Source of the DNA: Bacteroidota bacterium
GTDB lineage: Bacteria > Bacteroidota > Bacteroidia > Chitinophagales > Chitinophagaceae
Direction of reading: 5' to 3'
DNA length: 33,419 nucleotides
Assembly (NCBI GenBank): GCA_025363385.1
Contig: JANYEA010000055.1
Span: 1-33,419, forward strand
The notes under the pieces were generated by a model that worked only from the letters and a program-made list of their open reading frames with translations, had not been told where the DNA came from and did no database searches. Shown here piece after piece: positions 9,346 through 18,691 of this stretch. A program made the translations under genes and the position numbers. The stretch's first letter is position 1. Every line of letters starts with the position of its first letter.

Positions 9346-10116
9346 ATGCAACATTCTCAAACACCCTATGTTAGTTATCAGGTATTGAATAATGTAGGTA
9401 CTATTGAATTTTTTACCCCTCAGCATAATTCTATGCCTGCCGCTATATTAGTGCAGTTGGCAGAAACAATTGAAAAGGCAGGAACAGATCAACTAAGTAA
9501 TGTACTTGTTTTAAAAACTGCGGGCGACAAAACTTTTTGCGCCGGTGCTTTTTTTGATGAGTTATTGGTTATTCAAAATGAAGAAGAAGGACTGGCTTTT
9601 TTTAGTGGCTTTGCAAAAGTGATCAATGCTATGCGCAAATGTCCCAAATTTATTATTGGCCGTATACAAGGAAAAGCCATTGGGGGTGGAGTAGGATTAG
9701 CCGCAAGTTGTGATTATACTTATGCCACAAATGAAGCTTCCATCAAACTTTCAGAGCTAGCTGTTGGGATTGGCCCTTTCGTTGTGGCACCAGCAATCGA
9801 ACGGAAAATTGGGAAATCGGCTACCTATGAATTAGCCATTGACGCAACAAATTTTCGGTCTGCCGAGTGGGCAAAAGAGAAAGGTTTGTATTCCCAAATT
9901 TTTCCAAGTATTCATTTAATGGATCAGGCAATTGAAAAAATTGCTTTCACACTTTCAGCATCCAGTAGTAAAGCAATGAGTGAAATCAAAAAAGCTTTTT
10001 GGCAAGGCACAGAAAACTGGGATCATACTTTATTAGAGCGCGCTGCAATAAGTGGGAGGTTAATCGTTACAGATGAAGCTAAATCTTATCTAAGGGCATT
10101 TAAAAAATGGCAATAA
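9346..10116 (+). CDS. Enoyl-CoA hydratase/isomerase family protein
   Basis: A 256-residue crotonase-fold cytosolic enzyme. It shows the oxyanion-hole region FCAGAFFDEL (64-73) and the family core GKAIGGGVGLAASCDYTYA (109-127). The position equivalent to the first catalytic glutamate of classical hydratases (GGGxELA) is Gly117 here, while the second, Glu137 in LSELAVG, is kept. That pattern is seen in methylglutaconyl-CoA-type hydratases and some isomerases, so simple trans-enoyl-CoA hydration is doubtful. It sits nine bases behind the paaZ-like gene and is surely co-transcribed, which points to a step (hydratase or isomerase) in the same CoA-thioester pathway. I do not assign a paaF or paaG name. 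Confidence 0.88.
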   Translation: MQHSQTPYVSYQVLNNVGTIEFFTPQHNSMPAAILVQLAETIEKAGTDQLSNVLVLKTAGDKTFCAGAFFDELLVIQNEEEGLAFFSGFAKVINAMRKCPKFIIGRIQGKAIGGGVGLAASCDYTYATNEASIKLSELAVGIGPFVVAPAIERKIGKSATYELAIDATNFRSAEWAKEKGLYSQIFPSIHLMDQAIEKIAFTLSASSSKAMSEIKKAFWQGTENWDHTLLERAAISGRLIVTDEAKSYLRAFKKWQ

Positions 10117-10203
10117 ATTTGCATTGAAATTTATCTTGTTCATTATATCAGCGATGCTTTCTGAACCCTCATTTTTCTCTATATTATCAATCAATTGCTT
10201 GTT

Positions 10204-12618
10204 ATGAAAATAGTAAAACGTATACTAGTTATTTTTCTAGTGATTATAGTATTGGCTGTGGGTGTTATTTATTATTATTTGCATTCACTGCAACCAAAGT
10301 ATGAAGCCAACTTACAACTTCCTGGTTTGTATTCGCAAGTTGAAGTTTTATACGACAACTATGCTATTCCACATATCTATGCGCAAAATGAGGAAGATTT
10401 ATTTTATGCTTTTGGTTTTGTACATGCACAAGATCGACTGTTTCAGATGGAAGTGTTAAGGCGTTTAGCAGACGGAAGATTGTCGGAGGTTTTTGGCGAG
10501 AAAGCTTTGCAAAGCGATAAGTTTTTTCGCATGCTAAGTTTCAGGCAACAAGCAAAATTAACACTGGAAACAGTGTATAAAGATCCGAATGCTCCATTTG
10601 TAAAAGCAGCAAAAGCTTATCTAAAAGGAATCAATCAATACATAAAAGTTGGAAAAACCCCTATTGAATTTACCATTGCTGGGATTCCTAAAACAGAATT
10701 TACCATGGAAGACATGGAAATTATTGTTGGTTATATGGGATACACATTTGTAGGTGCATTCAGAACTGAAGCTGTTGCCACACAAATTGCTACTAAGTAC
10801 GGCATGGATTATTTTAATGATGTATTGAATGGCTGGCCAGATTCATTACATAAAATACCGGTTCAGGCTGGGCAGAATAAGGCAATGCAAAATGCATCCA
10901 ATACTTTGAACACAATGGCTAAAGAAGTAACTGCCATACAAAATAATTTAATGTACCCTCCATTTTTTGGTTCTAATGGTTGGGTAATTGCTGGTAACAA
11001 AACAAAATCAGGGAAGCCCATTTTATCGAACGATACACATATTGCATTTTCACAACCATCTATCTGGTACGAAGCAGAATTAGTATGTCCTGGATATAAT
11101 ATTTATGGAAATTTTCTTGCAGGCACACCTGTTCCAGCCTTAGGTCATTCTGATAAAGGTGGTTGGGGATTAACCATGTTTGAAAATGATGATGCAGATT
11201 TTTTTAGAGAAAAAATAAACCCAGCAAATGTTAACCAGGTTTGGTATAAAGATCATTGGGAAGATTTATTGGTTCGTAAAGAAACCATTAGAATAAAAGG
11301 GAAAGCAGATCTGGCTTTCTATATCAAAAAATCGCGTCATGGATTCATCATGAATGGAGCGTTTGATGGGATAAAAGAAATTGAAGATCCTATTGCTTTA
11401 TGGTGGGTTTACCATCAATTCCCTTGTAGGCATTTACAAGTGTTCTATAATCTTAGTCATGCTTCTAATGCAACTGAAGCTGCTAATGCGGTTGAACCTT
11501 TAACTGCACCCGGACTTAATTTTATGTGGGCAGATACCATTGGAAATATTGCATGGTGGGCAGCAGGAAAATTACCGATTCGTCCTACACATGTAAATCC
11601 ACAATTAATTTTAGATGGATCAACAGGGTTAGATGATCCGCAAGGTTGGTTAGATTTTATACAGAATCCACAGATCTTAAATCCGGCTCGTGGAGTTCTT
11701 TATACTGCAAATAATCAGCCAATGGATATGGGTACAGGCTTGGTTCCCGGATATTATGTTCCATCTAATCGTGCTTCCAGAATTGAAGAATTGGTTTTCA
11801 CAGATAAAAAAGATTGGGAAGAATCTTCCATACGTGCAGTGATCAATGATGTACAATCAACAAATTATCCCAGATTGCTCGCAAAGATTTTGCCGGTCAT
11901 TCAAAAAGATAAACTAACGGGTGCTGCACAAAACTGCTATCAAATTTTGAATAAGTGGGATGGTATGCATGGACTAGAAAATATCGAGCCCACTATTTTT
12001 TATAAATTCTTGCACCTGATTAACAAATATTCTTTGGAAGATGAATTAGGAAAAGATGCATTTCAATCATTCGAAAATCAGGCTAGTTTGAAAAAAAATA
12101 TGGAACATTTTTTTCAAAACGATAGTTCTAAATGGTGGGATAATATTTTAACCCCCGTTAAGGAAACTAGGGCTGATATTTTTACTAAGGCTATGAATGA
12201 TGCAACTATTGAATTAAACAAACAGCTAGGTGAAAATACCGCTAACTGGCAATGGAAAAAAGTGCATAGTATCGAACATAAACACCCTTTAGGCATTGTA
12301 CCTGTATTTGGAAAATGGTTTAATGTGGGCCCAATAGCCGTTAATGGTGGAAAGGAAACAATCAATAACCTAGATTTTAATTTGGATAGTAGTGGCTTAT
12401 ATAAAGTTTTATACGGACCAGCTCTTCGACGAGTAATCGATTTCGGACAAACCAGCAAAGCTATGAGTGTAAACCCTACAGGCCAGTCGGGATATTTCAT
12501 GAACAGTCATTACGACGACCAAGCAAAAATGTTTGCAGAAGGTGGTAAGCGTCCAGAACTTTCTAAAAGAGAAGACGTAGAGAAAGTGATGATTGGGAAA
12601 ACTATTTTTAAAAATTAA
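10204..12618 (+). CDS. Penicillin acylase family Ntn-hydrolase, membrane anchored
   Basis: An 804-residue N-terminal-nucleophile hydrolase of the penicillin amidase family, which cleaves amide bonds (beta-lactam side chains, N-acyl homoserine lactones or other acyl amides). Residues 1-24 form an uncleaved hydrophobic anchor or signal (KRILVIFLVIIVLAVGVIYY), so the enzyme faces the periplasm. The alpha-subunit part has the family segment DNYAIPHIYAQ...AFGFVHAQDRLFQME. Self-cleavage is expected before Ser257 in FFGSNGWVIAG, which becomes the nucleophile of the beta chain. The conserved NDTHI follows shortly after. The frame can be extended three codons upstream to a TTG at 10195, but the ATG at 10204 is the natural start. 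It converges on another Ntn-hydrolase gene. The real substrate is unknown. Confidence 0.92.
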   Translation: MKIVKRILVIFLVIIVLAVGVIYYYLHSLQPKYEANLQLPGLYSQVEVLYDNYAIPHIYAQNEEDLFYAFGFVHAQDRLFQMEVLRRLADGRLSEVFGEKALQSDKFFRMLSFRQQAKLTLETVYKDPNAPFVKAAKAYLKGINQYIKVGKTPIEFTIAGIPKTEFTMEDMEIIVGYMGYTFVGAFRTEAVATQIATKYGMDYFNDVLNGWPDSLHKIPVQAGQNKAMQNASNTLNTMAKEVTAIQNNLMYPPFFGSNGWVIAGNKTKSGKPILSNDTHIAFSQPSIWYEAELVCPGYNIYGNFLAGTPVPALGHSDKGGWGLTMFENDDADFFREKINPANVNQVWYKDHWEDLLVRKETIRIKGKADLAFYIKKSRHGFIMNGAFDGIKEIEDPIALWWVYHQFPCRHLQVFYNLSHASNATEAANAVEPLTAPGLNFMWADTIGNIAWWAAGKLPIRPTHVNPQLILDGSTGLDDPQGWLDFIQNPQILNPARGVLYTANNQPMDMGTGLVPGYYVPSNRASRIEELVFTDKKDWEESSIRAVINDVQSTNYPRLLAKILPVIQKDKLTGAAQNCYQILNKWDGMHGLENIEPTIFYKFLHLINKYSLEDELGKDAFQSFENQASLKKNMEHFFQNDSSKWWDNILTPVKETRADIFTKAMNDATIELNKQLGENTANWQWKKVHSIEHKHPLGIVPVFGKWFNVGPIAVNGGKETINNLDFNLDSSGLYKVLYGPALRRVIDFGQTSKAMSVNPTGQSGYFMNSHYDDQAKMFAEGGKRPELSKREDVEKVMIGKTIFKN

Positions 12619-12653
12619 AAATGAAAGAATAAAAAAGTAGCGTTAAGAAAAAA

Positions 12654-12685
12654 CTTCCCCTCTATCGCATGCGATGGAGGGGAAG
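12654..12685. terminator. Strong 14-bp hairpin between convergent genes
   Basis: A fully paired 14-bp stem (CTTCCCCTC... / ...GAGGGGAAG, one G-T wobble) closed by a CATG tetraloop. On the minus strand it is followed by six T (A-run at 12648-12653), so it is a good terminator for leftward transcription of the gamma-glutamyltransferase gene, although about 160 bases past that stop. On the plus strand no T-run follows. Confidence 0.7.
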
Positions 12686-12687
12686 CT

Positions 12688-12705
12688 TATGCCGGACTCG
12701 GCATA
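12688..12705. repeat. Second, adjacent 7-bp hairpin
   Basis: TATGCCG / CGGCATA with a GACT loop lies two bases after the larger hairpin. Together with the neighbouring CCACCCC-type sequence on the minus strand, the pair resembles the multi-copy intergenic hairpin modules seen in many Bacteroidota genomes. Copy number cannot be judged from this window. Confidence 0.5.
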
Positions 12706-12727
12706 TAGCTGGGGTGGTTGTTGACTT

Positions 12728-12817
12728 TCAGATATTTTTTCTTTTAAAGAATTTAGTAACCTCAGCTAAAACAAACGCAATATCTTCAAACACCCATTTG
12801 TTATCTTCAACTCTTCT
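12728..12817 (-). pseudogene. Possible gene remnant: 30-codon C-terminal tail
   Basis: Between the gamma-glutamyltransferase stop and the double hairpin, the minus strand has a 30-codon open stretch that ends at TGA 12728. It reads RRVEDNKWVFEDIAFVLAEV and then TKFFKRKNI. It has no ATG, and an in-frame stop lies at 12818-12820. The amphipathic pattern (W-V-F-E-D-I-x-x-V-L-x-E-V) resembles the last helix of the small DUF559-type endonuclease-like proteins, as I remember them. It may be the surviving tail of such a gene, but it could also be chance coding potential. Confidence 0.25.
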
Positions 12818-12848
12818 TCAATCTTTACTTCTCACTTCACACATGTTC

Positions 12849-14768
12849 TTACCAACCTATGCCATAATCTTCCCCATTATTAGAACTACCACCCCAGATG
12901 GTTTTATGTTTATCGTCTAAATAAATAGCATTGATTGGGCCGGAAGTTCTGTTACCAAAACTTATATTATAACCCATCTTTTTCAGCGCATCACTGATTG
13001 CTGGTTTGGTAGAATTTGATAAAAGAATATTTCCTGCTTTTGGTTTTCTGTCGCTCATTTTTGTACCACCTAATGATAACCAAAGTTGATTGGTGTTAAA
13101 GTTCGGTGCTTCAGTGGCTTCTTGTACAGTCATATTAAATTCAACCATATTCAAAAAGAATTGCAATAAGTTTTGATCTTGGGTATCGCCACCTTGAACA
13201 CCAAAGCACAAGAATGGTTTTCCATCCTTTAAAGCAAGTGAAGGCGTTAAAGTTACACGGGGTCTTTTGCCTGGAGCAACCACATTGAATGGATCAATGG
13301 TGCTATCCAACACAAAACTTTGCATACGCTGACTCATACCAATTCCTGTTTTACCCGCCACGCAAGCTGGCAGCCATCCGCCACTAGGTGTAATAGAAAC
13401 AACCCATCCTGAAGTATCGGCAGCTTCTACTGATGTAGTGCCACGCCATAAGCGGTCGTGATAAGCTTCGTCACTTGACGCGATACTATTTTTTAAATCT
13501 TCATTGCTTATAAAACTTGTTTGATCATGCTTTGGAATAGCTGTACCCTGATTAGCATTCGTATCCGTTAATAATTTTCTTTTTTGAAGAAGACCTAAAT
13601 AAGGATTTGTTTTTCCCTCATATGGATAAGGATCTCCCGGTGCAATATTCGGATCGTTTTTATCAAGCCATATTTGTTTGGCCCGATCTTTTGCGTAAGC
13701 CTTGCTCAATAATCCTTGCATAGGAATATTGGGTGAAAAAGCTGGATCACCATAATAAAAATCGCGATCCGCAAAACTCATACTCATTGCCTGAAATACA
13801 GTATGAATATATTGCGGACTATTATAGCCCATTGATTTTAAGTCGATATTCTCTAATATATTTAATCCTTGTAATAACATGGGCCCTTGGGTCCATTGTT
13901 GTAATTTATATACTTCAATTCCTTTATAATTTACATGTAATGGCTCTTCTATTTTTGGTTTCCAATTAGCTAAATCGCTCATGGTTATTAATCCGCCTTG
14001 TTCATTATTACCCCTAACAAACTCTTTGGCAATATCACCGGTGTAGAATCGATCATACGCTGCCATAATCGCAGCTTTTCTACTTTTTTTATTTTTTAAA
14101 GCATTTTGTTCCGCATCAACCAATTTGGTTAGTGTTTCCAGTAAATCTTTTTGTAAAAAAATTTCACCAGCTTCTGGAGCTTCTCTTTTTTGGCCAAGAT
14201 GCGGAAGAAAGATAGCTTTCGAGTAAGGCCAACCCTTCAACATTTCTTTTCCTCGCTCCATACTATTTGCTGTCTGAGCTTCAATAGGATATCCAGCAGC
14301 AAGTTGCATGGCTGGCGCTAACACTTCTTTTAGGCTAAGCGTTCCATATTCACTAAGCATCAAACATAGGCCACCAAATGTGCCGGGAGTAACTGCCGCT
14401 AACGGACCATATTCTGGAGGAAATTCATAACCCTTGCTTCTAAAAAAATCAACAGTAGCGCCAGTGGGTGCAACACCTAATGCATTGATAGCAATCACTT
14501 TTTTGGTCTTAGGATTATAAATGAGTGCCTGAGTTTCTCCACCCCAACTCAACACATCCCACATAGTACAGGTTGCTGCAAGCATTGCACATGCTGCATC
14601 TACAGCATTTCCACCCTTTTGAAAAATCATGGAACCTGCAGTGGCAGCCAAAGGTTTTCCTGTAACCGCCATCCAATTTTTTCCATGTAAAGGGGGCTTT
14701 TGAGTAGGCTGTGCCAGGATTCCAAAACTATACACTACACAAAATGCAAAAGCAAAATATTTTTTCAT
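12849..14768 (-). CDS. Gamma-glutamyltransferase family Ntn-hydrolase, exported
   Basis: A 639-residue secreted enzyme of the gamma-glutamyltranspeptidase family (glutathione or gamma-glutamyl peptide hydrolysis/transfer in the periplasm). The signal peptide MKKYFAFAFCVVYSFGILAQ is clear. The N-terminal half has the family signatures GGNAVDAACAMLAATC (52-67) and VTPGTFGGLCLMLSEYG (126-142). The self-processing nucleophile should be Thr444 in RGTTSVEAADTSG, followed by SITPSGG (458-464) near the active site. Classical members read GTTH-x-S-x-x-D at this place; here the His and one residue are missing, so the loop is shorter. That suggests a divergent subfamily with possibly altered substrate preference. 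The gene is monocistronic and convergent with the penicillin-acylase-type gene. Confidence 0.92.
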   Translation of the reverse strand: MKKYFAFAFCVVYSFGILAQPTQKPPLHGKNWMAVTGKPLAATAGSMIFQKGGNAVDAACAMLAATCTMWDVLSWGGETQALIYNPKTKKVIAINALGVAPTGATVDFFRSKGYEFPPEYGPLAAVTPGTFGGLCLMLSEYGTLSLKEVLAPAMQLAAGYPIEAQTANSMERGKEMLKGWPYSKAIFLPHLGQKREAPEAGEIFLQKDLLETLTKLVDAEQNALKNKKSRKAAIMAAYDRFYTGDIAKEFVRGNNEQGGLITMSDLANWKPKIEEPLHVNYKGIEVYKLQQWTQGPMLLQGLNILENIDLKSMGYNSPQYIHTVFQAMSMSFADRDFYYGDPAFSPNIPMQGLLSKAYAKDRAKQIWLDKNDPNIAPGDPYPYEGKTNPYLGLLQKRKLLTDTNANQGTAIPKHDQTSFISNEDLKNSIASSDEAYHDRLWRGTTSVEAADTSGWVVSITPSGGWLPACVAGKTGIGMSQRMQSFVLDSTIDPFNVVAPGKRPRVTLTPSLALKDGKPFLCFGVQGGDTQDQNLLQFFLNMVEFNMTVQEATEAPNFNTNQLWLSLGGTKMSDRKPKAGNILLSNSTKPAISDALKKMGYNISFGNRTSGPINAIYLDDKHKTIWGGSSNNGEDYGIGW

Positions 14769-14850
14769 AGTCTTTCATTTTTTCGTTTGCGATAATCAAT
14801 AATATTACAAATTAAAATTGAGCTATGATTCAATAAAATAGAATTGCCCT

Positions 14851-14858
14851 TACATTTG
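14851..14858 (+). promoter_or_regulatory. Promoter -7 motif TACATTTG of the acyltransferase gene
   Basis: An exact TAnnTTTG match, 25 bases before the ATG at 14884, the same distance as at adk. The 115-bp divergent gap between this gene and the gamma-glutamyltransferase gene contains nothing else I recognise. Confidence 0.5.
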
Positions 14859-14883
14859 AATACATAATTGAAAAGATTCATAA

Positions 14884-15936
14884 ATGAAAGTTTCGTATTT
14901 GTTGAATAAGGAAAATAACAATTTGAATCTTATTCGATTGTTTCTAGCATCAATGGTTATCGTTGGGCATTCACCAATACTGAATGGAACTACCAATTAT
15001 TGGGTTGATCCGATCAATTATTTCTTCTCCTTTTCTTCATCTGGGCCATGGGCGGTTAATACATTTTTCTTTATCAGCGGACTAGTTGTAACCAATAGTT
15101 TATTAATAAGTAGAAAACCAATACGTTTTATTACTGCTAGATTTTTTAGAATCATGCCAGCATTTACTTTTGTGGTTTTAGTTTCAGCTTTTCTAATAGG
15201 GCCAATAGTGAGTAGTATTCCGTCATATCTTTATTTTACAAGTGAAGTACCTTATGTCTATGTAACAAACAATTTACTTTTTCAAGTATATTATAATTTA
15301 CCTGGAGTGTTCTTGGCTAATATTTATCCCAGAGCAGTTAATGGGTCTCTCTGGACACTTGCCTATGAAATGAGCAGTTATGTATTTTTACTCGGGTTGT
15401 TTTTAATTGTTAGAGATCAAAAAAAAATACTTTATAATATCATATTGGGCCTGATCATTTTTGAAAGCTTCTTGCCTTATAAAATAATTTTTAATTGGCT
15501 TGGACCTAATCCACAAATAAATCTACTGCCAGCAGCTTTTGCTCTGGGTTCATTTTTTGCTGTGAATGCTGATGAAATCAAAATAGATAAGTTTTCTGTA
15601 TTAGGTGTTTGCCTAATTTATTTTTTCTTTAGAACATCCGGATATGCTAACCTCTTTTTTAATATTGCAAGTAGTGTAACCTTTTTATATATTTCTGCCA
15701 CTAGTTACTTTAATAAATATCGACCCAAATACGATATTTCTTTTGGTGTATATCTCTGGGGCTTTGTTGTGCAACAAACCCTCTTTCAATTTATTGGAAA
15801 AGTGTATGTTGGTTGGCATTGTGCAATTTCTTTAATACTTAGTATAGCACTTGGCTATATTACTCATTTGCTCATTGAGAAACCAGGTATTGAATTTGGA
15901 AAAAAATTAAACCTTTATACAGAAGAAGTGGTATAA
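14884..15936 (+). CDS. Integral membrane acyltransferase (acyltransferase 3 / OafA-like)
   Basis: A 350-residue protein made almost entirely of about ten hydrophobic membrane spans. It starts with NLNLIRLFLASMVIVGHS, where His28 is the expected catalytic histidine of the acyltransferase-3 family. Other family marks are FFFISGLVVTNSLL (60-73), the Arg-rich RFITARFFRIMPAF (81-94) and SLWTLAYEMSSYVF (155-168). Such proteins O-acetylate or acylate cell-surface sugars or lipids at the inner membrane. No polysaccharide or O-antigen genes are nearby, so the acceptor is unknown. It ends four bases from the stop of the convergent DUF5916 gene, with no clear terminator between them. Confidence 0.9.
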   Translation: MKVSYLLNKENNNLNLIRLFLASMVIVGHSPILNGTTNYWVDPINYFFSFSSSGPWAVNTFFFISGLVVTNSLLISRKPIRFITARFFRIMPAFTFVVLVSAFLIGPIVSSIPSYLYFTSEVPYVYVTNNLLFQVYYNLPGVFLANIYPRAVNGSLWTLAYEMSSYVFLLGLFLIVRDQKKILYNIILGLIIFESFLPYKIIFNWLGPNPQINLLPAAFALGSFFAVNADEIKIDKFSVLGVCLIYFFFRTSGYANLFFNIASSVTFLYISATSYFNKYRPKYDISFGVYLWGFVVQQTLFQFIGKVYVGWHCAISLILSIALGYITHLLIEKPGIEFGKKLNLYTEEVV

Positions 15937-15940
15937 CCTG

Positions 15941-18406
15941 CTACTTTTTTTGCCACTTCGATTTTAATTTTAAATAATCAATGAAGTATAGAATTTTAAA
16001 TGAGAGATTATTATTCTGAGGCGACTGTAATGTATGGTCTAAATTTTTCAAATATCCATCTGTTATTTCTGTACCTGACGAATAGATTGCATTTTTCCAA
16101 ACAATATTCATAAAACTTCCTGGTGCAAATTCCCAGCTAAAAACAGCATCAATATTGAAAGAATTGAAAATGTTATTTGCGTTCCCTGTATAAATATTAT
16201 TTTTTTTCAAATCTCCATTTTGAAGCAGACTAAAATATTCGAGATAATCAACTTTGCTCCAGTAATGGCGTATGCGTGTGCTAATTCCAATTTTTTTATT
16301 AAAATTGTACTTGATATTTAAACCATTCTCAACTGTATTAAGATTCCTTCTTCCAAAAATGATATCTGCTACTTCATTATCCGCAAAACCAACACTGTTA
16401 TGAATGAATTGGTAAAATAGATCATTGCCAATTGATAACCTGTTGTTAAACTGGTATTTGTTTGATAAACGAATGTCATAACGTTTTCCATCTTCTAAAG
16501 TTCGAATGCCATGTAATAAATCAATAGTGTAAGTATACTTCTTCGCCTGATTACCCACATACCCAATTTCAATACCTTTTGCTTCCGTAGAATGAAATAC
16601 TCTACCCGCGGTTCTTGGCTCATAAAAATCATTGCCAGATGGTTCATACCACATAGATATAAAAGCATAACCAAGATTTTTTAATTGCCCATTTATGTTC
16701 ATATTAATATTGGCATTCTGAAAATCACCAGGTTTGTATCTTCTGGAATAATTCACGTTGAAATTATAATAAAGGCTATTATACCACTTCGTGGGTTTGG
16801 TCCATTTATATCCCAAATAAACAAAATGATCTATATAGTTATTAGTAAATAGAATACCAAGATCGTTGATATCATATTTTTCATTTGTTAATTCCTGCCC
16901 CAATTGAAAGGTGAATTTGCCTCCTGTTTTACCAAATGAAAACTTATGTGAATAGCCATTAATATTCTTGCCATCTAAACCAAACTGAGAACTATTCGCA
17001 ATTTTACCTTGCCATTGGTAAGTATTCTTTTTATTGTTGAAATCAAATAAGAATGCACTTACATTAGCGTTATAATCAGAACCACTTCTCATAGTATTGG
17101 TATTGATAAAAGAAATGGAAGAATTATACTTCAAACTTTGATCTAACACCATGATATTATAGTTTGTTAATGGTGCTGTTTGAACCTTTCTGATTTTATT
17201 TTTATCATCTGCAATAGTTGCATACATTGGATTGGTAATTGCATTGAAAAAACCAACTCCTAACTGACTTTCGGTGCGTCCAGATATTTTAAAAGCGTTA
17301 ATGAGCCTTGATTCTGTAGGATTATCAACGATATGCTCATTCGAAGATAATTGTCCATAAACATCGTCATGGTGCATCGGCCTACCGCCAACTCTTCTGG
17401 AATAAAATAAGTTACCCTTCGAAAACAGGTCAGTTCCCTCTGTAAAGAAACTTCTGTTCTCATTATATTTTACTTCAAAAGGAGTTAGGTTGAGCACTTG
17501 ATTATCACTTTGTACCTGCCCAAAATCTGGGATCAATGTCATGTCCAGTGTAAAACTCTGATTGATCCCGTATTTTACATCCATACCTCCATTGATACTG
17601 GTTTTTGTATTACTGATAGCTAGATCGTTGTAAGGGTAATGATTCACGTAAGTAGAAAGATATGGACTGAATTGCAAACGCAGCGATGGTTTAATATTTT
17701 CCAATCCTGTCCAAAATGCTTCCTGTGTAAGGATTCCATTTACATTGGGATCAACTGGATTCCATGAGAATGTTTGAGATGTTTTTTTTCTTTGTCTAAC
17801 TAAAGTCATACCCCAGTCTTGCACTGGCTTCGTACTAAATCTGATGGCGGATAATGGAAGAAATATTTCAAAGGTCCAGCCATCATTTTTAATTTTTGTG
17901 GCACATTTCCAAACGGCATTCCAGCTGAAATCTTCATTATTGCCATTTTGATTGGGAGAAAACTTGGCGTCCATTTGCTCACCAAGTGGTGTAATAAAAT
18001 ATTCAAAGCCATTGATCCTGTCTTTGTAAGTGTCAAATATTACGCCCACAAAATCATTATTCCCAAACCCATCACGTCCTGCTAATTCAGTAGAAATACT
18101 ATCTTTCGATAATTCATGGCAATATCCCCCAATATAAATACCCTCGTTGCTATATAGCATATACATTTCGGTTCTGTTACTGTTTGCTTCTTTTGCAAAT
18201 GGGGTAGGCCTGAATTCAATAAAGTCTGTTGCTAAAGGAGCATTTTTCCAAGCAGCATCAGAAATTTCCCCGTCTATTACAATTGTACCTTTAAAACGTT
18301 GAGCAGGAAGGGATTTTGTAGGGGAAGATTTGTTTTGCGATCTACCAGCTATTGAGGCTAAACAAAAAATACTGAAAGCTACTATTCGTATAGTTGTTTT
18401 ATTCAT
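15941..18406 (-). CDS. DUF5916 / CBM9-like domain outer-membrane-type protein
   Basis: An 821-residue exported protein. A signal peptide (MNKTTIRIVAFSIFCLASIAGRSQ) is followed by an N-terminal carbohydrate-binding-family-9-like domain (about 38-220: GTIVIDGEISDAAWKNA, NEGIYIGGYCHE, WTFEIFLPLSAIRF). The rest, from about 230, is rich in alternating aromatic and polar residues (LGYKWTKPTKWYNSLYYNFN and similar) as expected of an outer-membrane beta-barrel, and contains the family segment DFGQVQSDNQVLNLTPFEV. The DUF5916 family is widespread in Bacteroidota with no settled function. A similar protein is encoded at 22551-24776, so the two bracket the beta-helix lipoprotein and the GMC operon. Binding or transport of carbohydrate is suggested by the CBM9-like part only. 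Confidence 0.87.
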   Translation of the reverse strand: MNKTTIRIVAFSIFCLASIAGRSQNKSSPTKSLPAQRFKGTIVIDGEISDAAWKNAPLATDFIEFRPTPFAKEANSNRTEMYMLYSNEGIYIGGYCHELSKDSISTELAGRDGFGNNDFVGVIFDTYKDRINGFEYFITPLGEQMDAKFSPNQNGNNEDFSWNAVWKCATKIKNDGWTFEIFLPLSAIRFSTKPVQDWGMTLVRQRKKTSQTFSWNPVDPNVNGILTQEAFWTGLENIKPSLRLQFSPYLSTYVNHYPYNDLAISNTKTSINGGMDVKYGINQSFTLDMTLIPDFGQVQSDNQVLNLTPFEVKYNENRSFFTEGTDLFSKGNLFYSRRVGGRPMHHDDVYGQLSSNEHIVDNPTESRLINAFKISGRTESQLGVGFFNAITNPMYATIADDKNKIRKVQTAPLTNYNIMVLDQSLKYNSSISFINTNTMRSGSDYNANVSAFLFDFNNKKNTYQWQGKIANSSQFGLDGKNINGYSHKFSFGKTGGKFTFQLGQELTNEKYDINDLGILFTNNYIDHFVYLGYKWTKPTKWYNSLYYNFNVNYSRRYKPGDFQNANINMNINGQLKNLGYAFISMWYEPSGNDFYEPRTAGRVFHSTEAKGIEIGYVGNQAKKYTYTIDLLHGIRTLEDGKRYDIRLSNKYQFNNRLSIGNDLFYQFIHNSVGFADNEVADIIFGRRNLNTVENGLNIKYNFNKKIGISTRIRHYWSKVDYLEYFSLLQNGDLKKNNIYTGNANNIFNSFNIDAVFSWEFAPGSFMNIVWKNAIYSSGTEITDGYLKNLDHTLQSPQNNNLSFKILYFIDYLKLKSKWQKK

Positions 18407-18691
18407 GTTGCAGTTATTAATGACAAAGTAATACGTAGAACTACCCTGTTTTGTTACCGTTTATACTAATACAATCTTATTTAACGTTTATTAGCATTCA
18501 TTAACCTAATAGCTAAGTGTTCAATACTTTACATTTTTCAATATGTTAATGAAGAAAAGTATCAATCATAAATATTGTTTATGGCATAGTATTTGAAAAG
18601 TAATGAGCACGCAGAATAGAAATATGCTTTTATTCCCAATCTTTATAAGAATTCGAGTATGAGCTAATTATTAAAATATAATTTACTGAAA

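Noticed and set aside
12669..12920. 83-codon plus-strand frame over the hairpin region
   Set aside because: It runs through the hairpins and into the gamma-glutamyltransferase 3' end with low-complexity Ser/Thr/Leu text and no recognisable domain.
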